From: Channa striata
Taxonomy: Eukaryota > Chordata > Actinopteri > Anabantiformes > Channidae
Direction of reading: 5' to 3'
DNA length: 64,000 bases
NCBI GenBank assembly: GCA_033026295.1
Contig: JAUPFM010000091.1
Coordinates: 1-64,000, forward strand
Every line of letters starts with the position of its first letter. Positions within the stretch are counted from its first letter, which is position 1. The position numbers and the translations under genes were made by a program. Below are positions 22,685 through 35,400 of this stretch, piece by piece. The notes beneath the pieces were generated by a model. That model did no database searches. It was not told the DNA's origin and worked only from the letters and a program-made list of their open reading frames with translations.

Positions 22685-25600
22685 AGTGTCATTTGAGTTT
22701 GGTGCAGAAATTGTTCAATACAAGCTTGGCTTCAAAACAGCATTTTCTCGCTGAGAAAAGGCGATTGCCAGGGTAAAAGGATGCTTGAATTACATGCATT
22801 TACTGTCTTTTAAGGAAACATCCCACAAGCTTGTTTATATGTTCTGCTGAGTGGATTTAGGCTAAATAAGAAGGCAGACACAGTTTTATTTGAGTTTGGT
22901 GCAGAAATTGTTCAATACAAGCTTGGCTTCAAAACAGCATTTTCTCGCTGAGAAAAGGCGATTAGAGCATAAAAGGATGCTTGAATTACATGCATTTACT
23001 GTCTTTTAAGGGAACATCCCACAACCATATTTATTAGTTCTGCTGAGTGGATTTATGCTAAATAAGAAGGCAGACACAGTTTCATTTGAGTTTGGTGCAG
23101 AAATTGTTCAATACAAGCTTGGCTTCAAAACAGCATTTTCTCGCTGAGAAAAGGCGATTAAGTAGCATAAAAGGATGCTTGAATTACATGCATTGACTGT
23201 CTTTTAAGGAAACATCCCACAAGCTTGTTTATATGTTCTGCTGAGTGGATTTAGGCTAAATAAGAAGGCAGACACAGTTTTATTTGAGTTTGGTGCAGAA
23301 ATTGTTCAATACAAGCTTGGCTTCAAAACAGCATTTTCTCGCTGAGAAAAGGCGATTATGAGCGTAAAAGGATGCTTGAATTACATGCATTTACTGTCTT
23401 TTAAGGAAACATCCACAAGCTTGTTTATATGTTCTGCTGAGTGGATTTAGGCTAAATAAGAAGGCAGACACAGTTTTATTTGAGTTTGGTGCAGAAATTG
23501 TTAAATACAAGCTTGGCTTCAAAACAGCATTTTCTCGCTGAGAAATGGCGATTGCGAGCATAAAAGGATGCTTGAATTACATGCATTGACTGTCTTTTAA
23601 GGAAACATGCCACAAGCTTATATTGAGTCTCTCCTGGGTGGATTTAGGCTAAATAAGAAGGCAGACACAGTTTTTTTAGTTTGGTGCAGAAATTGTTCAA
23701 TACAAGCTTGGCTTCAAAACAGCATTTTCTCGCTGAGAAAAGGCGATTCATGAGCGTAAAAGGATGCTTGAATTAAATGCATTTACTGTCTTTTAAGGAA
23801 ACATGCCACAAGCTTATTTTCAGTCTCTCCTGAGTGGATTTAAGCTAAATAAGAAGGCAGACACAGTTTTATTTGAGTTTGGTGCAGAAATTGTTCAATA
23901 CAAGCTTGGCTTCAAAACAGCATTTTCTCGCTGAGAAATGGCGATTACGAGCATAAAAGGATGCTTGAATTACATGCATTTACTGTCTTTTAAGGAACAT
24001 CCACAACCATATTTATTAGTTCTGCTGAGTGGATTTAGACTAAATAAGAAGGCAGACACAGTTTTATTTGAGTTTGGTGCAGAAATTGTTCAATACAAGC
24101 TTGGCTTCAAAACAGCTTTTTCTCGCTGAGAAAAGGCGATTAGAGCATAAAAGATGCTTGAATTACATGCATTGACTGTCTTTTAAGGAAACATCCCACA
24201 AGCTTGTTTATATGTTCTGCTGAGTGGATTTAGGCTAAATAAGAAGGCAGACACAGTTTTATTTGAGTTTGGTGCAGAAATTGTTCAATACAAGCTTGGC
24301 TTCAAAACAGCATTTCTCCCTGAGAAAAGGCGATTGCGAGCATAAAAGGATGTTTGAATTACATGCATTGACTGTCTTTTAAGGAAACATCCCACAACCA
24401 TATTTATTAGTTCTGCTGAGTGGATTTAGGCTAAATAAGAAGGCAGACACAGTTTTATTTGAGTTTGGTGCAGAAATTGTTCAATACAAGCTTGGCTTCA
24501 AAACAGCATTTTCTCGCTGAGAAAAGGCGATTGCGAGCATAAAAGGATGCTTGAATTACATGCATTTACTGTCTTTTAAGGAAACATGCCACAAGTTTAT
24601 TTTCAGTCTCTCCTGAGTGGATTTAGACTAAATAAGAAGGCAGACATAGTTTTATTTGATTTTGGTGCAGAAATTGTTCAATACAAGCTTGGCTTCAAAA
24701 CAGCATTTTCTCGCTGAGAAAAGGCGATTGCGAGCATAAAAGGATGCTTGAATTACATGCATTTACTGTCTTTTAAGGAACATCCCACAACCATATTTAT
24801 TAGTTCTGCTGAGTGGATTTATGCTAAATAAGAAGGCAGACACAGTTTCATTTGAGTTTGGTGCAGAAATTGTTCAATACAAGCTTGGCTTCAAAACAGC
24901 ATTTTCTCGCTGAGAAAAGGCGATTAAGAGCATAAAAGGATGCTTGAATTACATGCATTGACTGTCTTTTAAGGAAACATCCCACAAGCTTGTGTATATG
25001 TTCTGCTGAGTGGATTTAGGCTAAATAAGAAGGCAGACACAGTTTTATTTGAGTTTGGTGCAGAAATTGTTCAATACAAGCTTAGCTTCAAAACAGCATT
25101 TTCTCGCTGAGAAAAGGCGATTGCGAAAGCATAAAAGATGCTTGAATTACATTCATTTACTGTCTTTTAAGGAAACATCCACAAGCTTATTTTCAGTCTC
25201 TCCTGAGTGGATTTAGGCTAAATAAGAAGGCAGACACAGTTTTATTTGAGTTTGGTGCAGAAATTGTTCAATACAAGCTTGGCTTCAAAACAGCATTTTC
25301 TCGCTGAGAAAAGGCGATTATGAGCATAAAAGGATGCTTGAATTACATGCATTTACTGTCTTTTAAGGAAACATCCACAAGCTTATTTTCAGTCTCTCCT
25401 GAGTGGATTTAGGCTAAATAAGAAGGCAGACACAGTTTTATTTGAGTTTGGTGCAGAAATTGTTCAATACAAGCTTGGCTTCAAAACAGCATTTTCTCGC
25501 TGAGAAAAGGCGATTAAGTGAGCATAAAAGGATGCTTGAATTACATGCATTTACTGTCTTTTAAGGAAACATCCCACAAGCTTATTTTCAGTCTCTCCTG

Positions 25601-26200
25601 AGTGGATTTAGGCTAAATAAGAAGGCAGACACAGTTTTATTTGAGTTTGGTGCAGAAATTGTTCAATACAAGCTTGGCTTCAAAACAGCATTTTCTCGCT
25701 GAGAAAAGGCGATTGCGAGCATAAAAGGATGCTTGAATTACATGCATTTACTGTCTTTTAAGGAACATCCACAACCATATTTATTAGTTCTGCTGAGTGG
25801 ATTTATGCTAAATAAGAAGGCAGACACAGTTTCATTTGAGTTTGGTGCAGAAATTGTTCAATACAAGCTTGGCTTCAAAACAGCATTTTCTCGCTGAGAA
25901 AAGGCGATTACGAGCATAAAAGGATGCTTGAATTACATGCATTGACTGTCTTTTAAGGAAACATCCCACAAGCTTGTTTATATGTTCTGCTGAGTGGATT
26001 TAGGCTAAATAAGAAGGCAGACACAGTTTTATTTGAGTTTGGTGCAGAAATTGTTCAATACAAGCTTGGCTTCAAAACAGCATTTTCTCGCTGAGAAAAG
26101 GCGATTATGAGCATAAAAGGATGCTTGAATTACATGCATTTACTGTCTTTTAAGGAAACATGCCACAAGTTTATTTTCAGTCTCTCCTGAGTGGATTTAG

Positions 26201-29200
26201 ACTAAATAAGAAGGCAGACATAGTTTTATTTGATTTTGGTGCAGAAATTGTTCAATACAAGCTTGGTTTCAAAACAGCATTTTCTCGCTGAGAAAAGGCG
26301 ATTAGTGAGCATAAAAGGATGCTTGAATTACATGCATTTTCTGTCTTTTAAGGAAACATCCCACAACCATATTTATTAGTTCTGCTGAGTGGATTTAGGC
26401 TAAATAAGAAGGCAGACACAGTTTCATTTGAGTTTGGTGCAGAAATTGTTCAATACAAGCTTGGCTTCAAAACAGCATTTTCTCGCTGAGAAAAGGCGAT
26501 TTGCAAGCATAAAAGGATGCTTGAATTACATGCATTGACTGTCTTTAAGGAAACATGCCACAAGCTTATTTTGAGTCTCTCCAGAGTGGATTTAGGCTAA
26601 ATAAGAAGGCAGACACAGTTTTATTTGAGTTTGGTGCAGAAATTGTTCAATACAAGCTTGGCTTCAAAACAGCATTTTCTCGCTGAGAAAAGCGATTGCA
26701 GCATAAAGGATGCTTGAATTACATGCATTGACTGTCTTTTAAGGAAACATCCCACAAGCTTGTTTATATGTTCTGCTGAGTGGATTTAGGCTAAATAAGA
26801 AGGCAGAAACAGTTTTATTTGAGTTTGGTGCAGAAATTGTTCAATACAAGCTTGGCTTCAAAACAGCATTTTCTCGCTGAGAAAAGGCGATTGCGAGCAT
26901 AAAAGGATGTTTGAATTACATGCATTGACTGTCTTTTAAGGAAACATCCACAACCATATTTATTAGTTCTGCTGAGTGGATTTAGGCTAAATAAGAAGGC
27001 AGACACAGTTTCATTTGAGTTTGGTGCAGAAATTGTTCAATACAAGCTTGGCTTCAAAACAGCTTTTTTCGCTGAGAAAAGGCAATTGCGAGCATAAAAG
27101 ATGCTTGAATTACATGCATTGACTGTCTTTTAAGGAAACATCCCACAAGCTTGTTTATATGTTCTGCTGAGTGGATGTAGGCTAAATAAGAAGGCAGACA
27201 CAGTTTTATTTGAGTTTGGTGCAGAAATTGTTCAATACAAGCTTGGCTTAAAACAGCATTTTCTCGCTGAGAAAAGGCGTTTGCGAGCATAAAAGGATGC
27301 TTGAATTAAATGCATTTACTGTCTTTTAAGGAAACATGCCACAAGCTTATTTTCAGTCTTTCCTGAGTGGATTTAAGCTAAATAGGAAGGCAGACACAGT
27401 TTTATTTGAGTTTGGTGCAGAAATTGTTCAATACAAGCTTGGCTTCAAATCAGCATTTTCTCGCTGAGAAAAGGCGATTAAGTAGCATAAAAGATGCTTG
27501 AATTACATGCATTGACTGTCTTTTAAGGAAACATCCCACAAGCTTGTGTATATGTTCTGCTGAGTGGATTTAGGCTAAATAAGAAGGCAGACACAGTTTT
27601 ATTTGAGTTTGGTGCAGAAATTGTTCAATACAAGCTTGGCTTCAAAACAGCATTTCTCCCTGAGAAAAGGCGATTTGCGAGCATAAAAGGATGTTTGAAT
27701 TACATGCATTGACTGTCTTTTAAGGAAACATGCCACAAGCTTATATTGAGTCTCTCCTGGGTGGATTTAGGCTAAATAAGAAGGCAGACACAGTTTTTTT
27801 TTAGTTTGGTGCAGAAATTGTTCAATACAAGCTTGGCTTCAAAACAGCATTTTCTCGCTGAGAAAAGCGCGATTCTGAGCGTAAAAGGATGCTTGAATTA
27901 AATGCATTTACTGTCTTTTAAGGAAACATGCCACAAGCTTATTTTCAGTCTTTCCTGAGTGGATTTAAGCTAAATAAGAAGGCAGACACAGTTTTATTTG
28001 AGTTTGGTGCAGAAATTGTTCAATACAAGCTTGGCTTCAAAACAGCATTTTCTCGCTGAGAAATGGCGATTGCGAGCATAAAAGGATGCTTGAATTACAT
28101 GCATTTACTGTCTTTTAAGGAAACATCCCACAACCATATTTATTAGTTCTGCTGAGTGGATTTAGGCTAAATAAGAAGGCAGACACAGTTTCATTTGAGT
28201 TTGGTGCAGAAATTGTTCAATACAAGCTTGGCTTCAAAACAGCATTTTCTCGCTGAGAAAAGGCGATTGCCAGGGTAAAAGGATGCTTGAATTACATGCA
28301 TTTACTGTCTTTTAAGGAAACATCCCACAAGCTTGTTTATATGTTCTGCTGAGTGGATTTAGGCTAAATAAGAAGGCAGACACAGTTTTATTTGAGTTTG
28401 GTGCAGAAATTGTTCAATACAAGCTTGGTTTCAAAACAGCATTTTTCGCTGAGAAAAAGCGATTGCGAGCATAAAAGATGCTTGAATTACATTCATTTAC
28501 TGTCTTTTAAGGAAACATCCCACAAGCTTATTTTCAGTCTCTCCTGAGTGGATTTAGGCTAAATAAGAAGGCAGACACAGTTTTATTTGAGTTTGGTGCA
28601 GAAATTGTTCAATACAAGCTTGGCTTCAAAACAGCATTTTCTCGCTGAGAAAAGGCGATTACGAGCATAAAAGGATGCTTGAATTACATGCATTTACTGT
28701 CTTTTAAGGGAACATCCACAACCATATTTATTAGTTCTGCTGAGTGGATTTATGCTAAATAAGAAGGCAGACACAGTTTCATTTGAGTTTGGTGCAGAAA
28801 TTGTTCAATACAAGCTTGGCTTCAAAACAGCATTTTCTCGCTGAGAAAAGGCGATTATGAGCATAAAAGGATGCTTGAATTACATGCATTGACTGTCTTT
28901 TAAGGAAACATCCCACAAGCTTGTGTATATGTTCTGCTGAGTGGATTTAGGCTAAATAAGAAGGCAGACACAGTTTTATTTGAGTTTGGTGCAGAAATTG
29001 TTCAATACAAGCTTGGCTTCAAAACAGCATTTTCTCGCTGAGAAAAGGCGATTCTGAGCATAAAAGGATGCTTGAATTACATGCATTTACTGTCTTTTAA
29101 GGAAACATGCCACAAGTTTATTTTCAGTCTCTCCTGAGTGGATTTAGACTAAATAAGAAGGCAGACATAGTTTTATTTGATTTTGGTGCAGAAATTGTTC

Positions 29201-32083
29201 AATACAAGCTTGGCTTCAAAACAGCATTTTCTCGCTGAGAAAAGGCGATTAAAGCATAAAAGGATGCTTGAATTACATGCATTTTCTGTCTTTTAAGGAA
29301 ACATCCACAACCATATTTATTAGTTCTGCTGAGTGGATTTAGGCTAAATAAGAAGGCAGACACAGTTTCATTTGAGTTTGGTGCAGAAATTGTTCAATAC
29401 AAGCTTGGCTTCAAAACAGCATTTTCTCGCTGAGAAAAGGCGATTAAAGCATAAAAGGATGCTTGAATTACATGCATTGACTGTCTTTTAAGGAAACATG
29501 CCACAAGCTTATTTTGAGTCTCTCCAGAGTGGATTTAGGCTAAATAAGAAGGCAGACACAGTTTTATTTGAGTTTGGTGCAGAAATTGTTCAATACAAGC
29601 TTGGCTTCAAAACAGCATTTTCTCGCTGAGAAAAGGCGATTATGAGCATAAAGGATGCTTGAATTACATGCATTGACTGTCTTTAAGGAAACATCCCACA
29701 AGCTTGTTTATATGTTCTGCTGAGTGGATTTAGGCTAAATAAGAAGGCAGAAACAGTTTTATTTGAGTTTGGTGCAGAAATTGTTCAATACAAGCTTGGC
29801 TTCAAAACAGCATTTTCTCGCTGAGAAAAGGCGATTGCGAGCATAAAAGGATGTTTGAATTACATGCATTGACTGTCTTTTAAGGAAACATCCCACAACC
29901 ATATTTATTAGTTCTGCTGAGTGGATTTAGGCTAAATAAGAAGGCAGACACAGTTTCATTTGAGTTTGGTGCAGAAATTGTTCAATACAAGCTTGGCTTC
30001 AAAACAGCTTTTTTCGCTGAGAAAAGGCAATTTGAGCATAAAAAGATGCTTGAATTACATGCATTGACTGTCTTTTAAGGAAACATCCCACAAGCTTGTT
30101 TATATGTTCTGCTGAGTGGATGTAGGCTAAATAAGAAGGCAGACACAGTTTTATTTGAGTTTGGTGCAGAAATTGTTCAATACAAGCTTGGCTTCAAAAC
30201 AGCATTTTCTCGCTGAGAAAAGGCGATTGTGAGCATAAAAGGATGCTTGAATTAAATGCATTTACTGTCTTTTAAGGAAACATGCCACAAGCTTATTTTC
30301 AGTCTTTCCTGAGTGGATTTAAGCTAAATAGGAAGGCAGACACAGTTTTATTTGAGTTTGGTGCAGAAATTGTTCAATACAAGCTTGGCTTCAAATCAGC
30401 ATTTTCTCGCTGAGAAAAGGCGATTGCGAGCATAAAAAGATGCTTGAATTACATGCATTGACTGTCTTTTAAGGAAACATCCCACAAGCTTGTGTATATG
30501 TTCTGCTGAGTGGATTTAGGCTAAATAAGAAGGCAGACACAGTTTTATTTGAGTTTGGTGCAGAAATTGTTCAATACAAGCTTGGCTTCAAAACAGCATT
30601 TCTCCTGAGAAAAGGCGATTGCGAGCATAAAAGGATGTTTGAATTACATGCATTGACTGTCTTTTAAGGAAACATGCCACAAGCTTATATTGAGTCTCTC
30701 CTGGGTGGATTTAGGCTAAATAAGAAGGCAGACACAGTTTTTTTAGTTTGGTGCAGAAATTGTTCAATACAAGCTTGGCTTCAAAACAGCATTTTCTCGC
30801 TGAGAAAAGGCGATTGAGCGTAAAAGGATGCTTGAATTAAATGCATTTACTGTCTTTTAAGGAAACATGCCACAAGCTTATTTTCAGTCTTTCCTGAGTG
30901 GATTTAAGCTAAATAAGAAGGCAGACACAGTTTTATTTGAGTTTGGTGCAGAAATTGTTCAATACAAGCTTGGCTTCAAAACAGCATTTTCTCGCTGAGA
31001 AATGGCGATTTGCGAGCATAAAGGATGCTTGAATTACATGCATTTACTGTCTTTTAAGGAAACATCCCACAACCATATTTATTAGTTCTGCTGAGTGGAT
31101 TTAGGCTAAATAAGAAGGCAGACACAGTTTCATTTGAGTTTGGTGCAGAAATTGTTCAATACAAGCTTGGCTTCAAAACAGCATTTTCTCGCTGAGAAAA
31201 GGCGATTGCCAGGGTAAAAGGATGCTTGAATTACATGCATTTACTGTCTTTTAAGGAAACATCCCACAAGCTTGTTTATATGTTCTGCTGAGTGGATTTA
31301 GGCTAAATAAGAAGGCAGACACAGTTTTATTTGAGTTTGGTGCAGAAATTGTTCAATACAAGCTTGGCTTCAAAACAGCATTTTCTCGCTGAGAAAAAGC
31401 GATTGCGAGCATAAAAGATGCTTGAATTACATTCATTTACTGTCTTTTAAGGAAACATCCCACAAGCTTATTTTCAGTCTCTCCTGAGTGGATTTAGGCT
31501 AAATAAGAAGGCAGACACAGTTTTATTTGAGTTTGGTGCAGAAATTGTTCAATACAAGCTTGGCTTCAAAACAGCATTTTCTCGCTGAGAAAAGGCGATT
31601 GCAGCATAAAGGATGCTTGAATTACATGCATTTACTGTCTTTTAAGGAACATCCCACAACCATATTTATTAGTTCTGCTGAGTGGATTTATGCTAAATAA
31701 GAAGGCAGACACAGTTTCATTTGAGTTTGGTGCAGAAATTGTTCAATACAAGCTTGGCTTCAAAACAGCATTTTCTCGCTGAGAAAAGGCGATTGCGAGC
31801 ATAAAAGGATGCTTGAATTACATGCATTGACTGTCTTTTAAGGAAACATCCCACAAGCTTGTTTATATGTTCTGCTGAGTGGATTTAGGCTAAATAAGAA
31901 GGCAGACACAGTTTTATTTGAGTTTGGTGCAGAAATTGTTCAATACAAGCTTGGCTTCAAACAGCATTTTCTCGCTGAGAAAAGGCGATTGTGAGCATAA
32001 AGGATGCTTGAATTACATGCATTTACTGTCTTTTAAGGAAACATGCCACAAGTTTATTTTCAGTCTCTCCTGAGTGGATTTAG
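26201..32083 (+). repeat. Two tandem copies of a 15-monomer higher-order repeat
   Basis: A set of private variants repeats at 2936-2947 bp (15 monomers): GACTAAATAAG with GACATAGTT at 26201, 29148 and 32084; CTCCAGAGTGG near 26580 and 29523; GGCAGAAACAG near 26803 and 29748; AGCTTTTTTCGCTG at 27061 and 30006; AAATAGGAAGG with CAAATCAGC at 27380 and 30327; CTTGTGTATATG near 27543 and 30488; and GCCAGGGTAAAAGG near 28267 and 31207. Copies are near identical except at the token and a few homopolymers. A related marker at 24627 is 8 monomers before the first copy. Confidence 0.88.
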
Positions 32084-32220
32084 ACTAAATAAGAAGGCAG
32101 ACATAGTTTTTTTGATTTTGGTGCAGAAATTGTTCAATACAAGCTTGGCTTCAAAACAGCATTTTCTCGCTGAGAAAAGGCGATTCGAGCATAAAGGATG
32201 CTTGAATTACATGCATTGAC

Positions 32221-32440
32221 TGTCTTTTAAGGAAACATGCCACAAGCTTATATTGAGTCTCTCCTGGGTGGATTTGCGAGCAATCGGCTTTTCTCAGTGA
32301 GAAAATGCTGTTATGAAGCCAAGCTTGTATTGAACAATTTCTGCACCAAACTAAAAAAACTTTGTCTGCCTTCTTATTTAGCCTAAATCCACCCAGGAGA
32401 GACTCAATATAAGCTTGTGGCATGTTTCCTTAAAAGACAG
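32221..32440. other. Head-to-head inversion junction of the satellite
   Basis: Forward satellite runs to CTCCTGGGTGGATTT (ending at 32275) and is followed by GCGAGCAATCGGCTTTTCTC, the reverse-oriented monomer. The nearest complementary sequence, AAATCCACCCAGGAG, starts at 32385, so an inverted repeat of class D monomers has a 109-bp asymmetric loop at 32276-32384. GATTTGCGAGC at the join matches the forward token region (GGCGATTTGCGAGC, as near 31010), and AATCGG opens the reverse monomer. This suggests the turn is at the token with about 110 bp lost between two GATTT microhomologies. Beyond about one monomer the two sides carry different classes, so this is not a long exact palindrome. Confidence 0.85.
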
Positions 32441-35400
32441 TCAATGCATGTAATTCAAGCATCTTTTATGCTGCAATCGCCTTTTCTCAGCGAGAAAAGC
32501 TGTTTTGAAGCCAAGCTTGTATTGAACAATTTCTGCACCAAACTCAAATAAAACTGTGTCTGCCTTCTTATTTAGCCTAAATCCACTCAGCAGAACTAAT
32601 AAATATGGTTGTGGGATGTTTCCTTAAAAGACAGTAAATGCATGTAATTCAAACATCATTTTATGCTCGCAATCGCCTTTCTCAGCGAGAAATGCTGTTT
32701 TGAAGCCAAGCTTGTATTGAACAATTTCTGCACCAAACTCAAATAAAACTGTGTCTGCCTTCTTATTTAGCCTAAATCCACTCAGCAGAACATATAAACA
32801 AGCTTGTGGGATGTTTCCTTAAAAGACAGTCAATGCATGTAATTCAAGCATCCTTTTATGTCTTAATCGCTTTTCTCAGCGAGAAAATGCAGTTTTGAAG
32901 CCAAGCTTGTATTGAACAATTTCTGCACCAAACTCAAATAAAACTGTGTCTGCCTTCTTATTTAGCCTAAATCCACTCAGGAGCAACTGAAAATAAGCTT
33001 GTGGCATGTTTCCTTAAAAGACAGTAAATGCATGTAATTCAAGCATCTTTTATGCTATGCAATCGCCTTTTTCTCAGCGAGAAAATGCTGTTTTGAAGCC
33101 AAGCTTGTATTGAACAATTTCTGCACCAAACTCAAATGAAACTGTGTCTGCCTTCTTATTTAGCCTAAATCCACTCAGCAGAACTAATAAATATGGTTGT
33201 GGGATGTTTCCTTAAAAGACAGTAAATGCATGTAATTCAAGCATCATTTTATGCTCAAGCAATCGCTTTTTCTCAGCGAGAAAATGCTGTTTTGAAGCCA
33301 AGCTTGTATTGAACAATTTCTGCACCAAACTCAAATAAAACTGTGTCTGCCTTCTTATTTAGCCTAAATCCACTCAGAGAGACTGAAAATAAGCTTGTGG
33401 CATGTTTCCTTAAAAGACAGTAAATGCATGTAATTCAAGCATCTTTTATGTCAACGAATCGCCTTTTCTCAGCGAGAAAATGCTGTTTTGAAGCCAAGCT
33501 TGTATTGAACAATTTCTGCACCAAACTCAAATGAAACTGTGTCTGCCTTCTTATTTAGGCTAAATCCACTCAGCAGAACTAATAAATATGGTTGTGGATG
33601 TTTCCTTAAAAGACAGTAAATGCATGTAATTCAAGCATCCTTTTATGCTCGTAATCGCCATTTCTCAGCGAGAAAATGCTGTTTTGAAGCCAAGCTTGTA
33701 TTGAACAATTTCTGCACCAAACTCAAATAAAACTGTGTCTGCCTTCTTATTTAGCTTAAATCCACTCAGGAAAGACTGAAAATAAGCTTGTGGCATGTTT
33801 CCTTAAAAGACAGTAAATGCATTTAATTCAAGCATCCTTTTACGCTCATAATCGGCTTTTCTCAGTGAGAAAATGCTGTTATGAAGCCAAGCTTGTATTG
33901 AACAATTTCTGCACCAAACTAAAAAAACTGTGTCTGCCTTCTTATTTAGCCTAAATCCACCCAGGAGAGACTCAATATAAGCTTGTGGCATGTTTCCTTA
34001 AAAGACAGTCAATGCATGTAATTCAAGCATCTTTTATGTTTACTAATCGCCTTTTCTCAGCGAGAAAAAGCTGTTTTGAAGCCAAGCTTGTATTGAACAA
34101 TTTCTGCACCAAACTCAAATAAAACTGTGTCTGCCTTCTTATTTAGCCTAAATCCACTCAGCAGAACTAATAAATATGGTTGTGGGATGTTTCCTTAAAA
34201 GACAGTAAATGCATGTAATTCAAACATCATTTTATGCTATAATCGCCTTTCTCAGCGAGAAATGCTGTTTTGAAGCCAAGCTTGTATTGAACAATTTCTG
34301 CACCAAACTCAAATAAAACTGTGTCTGCCTTCTTATTTAGCCTAAATCCACTCAGGAGAAACTGAAAATAAGCTTGTGGCATGTTTCCTTAAAAGACAGT
34401 AAATGCATGTAATTCAAGCATCTTTTTATGCTTTAATCGCCTTTTCTCAGCGAGAAAATGCTGTTTTGAAGCCAAGCTTGTATTGAACAATTTCTGCACC
34501 AAACTCAAATGAAACTGTGTCTGCCTTCTTATTTAGCCTAAATCCACTCAGCAGAACATATAAACAAGCTTGTGGGATGTTTCCTTAAAAGACAGTCAAT
34601 GCATGTAATTCAAGCATCCTTTATGCTCATAATCGCCTTTTCTCAGCGAGAAAATGCAGTTTTAAGCCAAGCTTGTATTGAACAATTTCTGCACCAAACT
34701 CAAATAAAACTGTGTCTGCCTTCTTATTTAGCCTAAATCCACTCAGGAGCAACTGAAAATAAGCTTGTGGCATGTTTCCTTAAAAGACAGTAAATGCATG
34801 TAATTCAAGCATCTTTTTATGCTCATAATCGCCTTTTCTCAGCGAGAAAATGCTGTTTTAAACCAAGCTTGTATTGAACAATTTCTGCACCAAACTCAAA
34901 TGAAACTGTGTCTGCCTTCTTATTTAGCCTAAATCCACTCAGCAGAACTAATAAATATGGTTGTGGGATGTTTCCTTAAAAGACAGTAAATGCATGTAAT
35001 TCAAGCATCCTTTTATGCTGTAATCGCCTTTTCTCAGCGAGAAAATGCTGTTTTAAACCAAGCTTGTATTGAACAATTTCTGCACCAAACTCAAATAAAA
35101 CTGTGTCTGCCTTCTTATTTAGCCTAAATCCACTCAGGAGAGACTGAAAATAAGCTTGTGGCATGTTTCCTTAAAAGACAGTAAATGCATGTAATTCAAG
35201 CATCTTTTATGCTTAATCGCCTTTTCTCAGCGAGAAAATGCTGTTTTGAAGCCAAGCTTGTATTGAACAATTTCTGCACCAAACTCAAATGAAACTGTGT
35301 CTGCCTTCTTATTTAGCCTAAATCCACTCAGCAGAACTAATAAATATGGTTGTGGGATGTTTCCTTAAAAGACAGTAAATGCATGTAATTCAAGCATCCT

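Larger units (their letters stand above)
14959..32275 (+). repeat. 196-bp satellite array, central-left block, forward
   Basis: About 88 monomers in the same phase and orientation as 1-12694. All four main classes occur. Class A has CACAAGCTTGTTTATATG, B has CACAACCATATTTATTAG, C has CACAAGCTTATTTTCAGTC and D has CACAAGCTTATATTGAGTC with CCTGGGTGG. Class D monomers (for example near 15173, 19690, 23620, 27740, 30685, 32245) mostly carry a shortened GTTTTTTTAG in place of TTTTATTTGAG. No other feature is visible. Confidence 0.97.
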
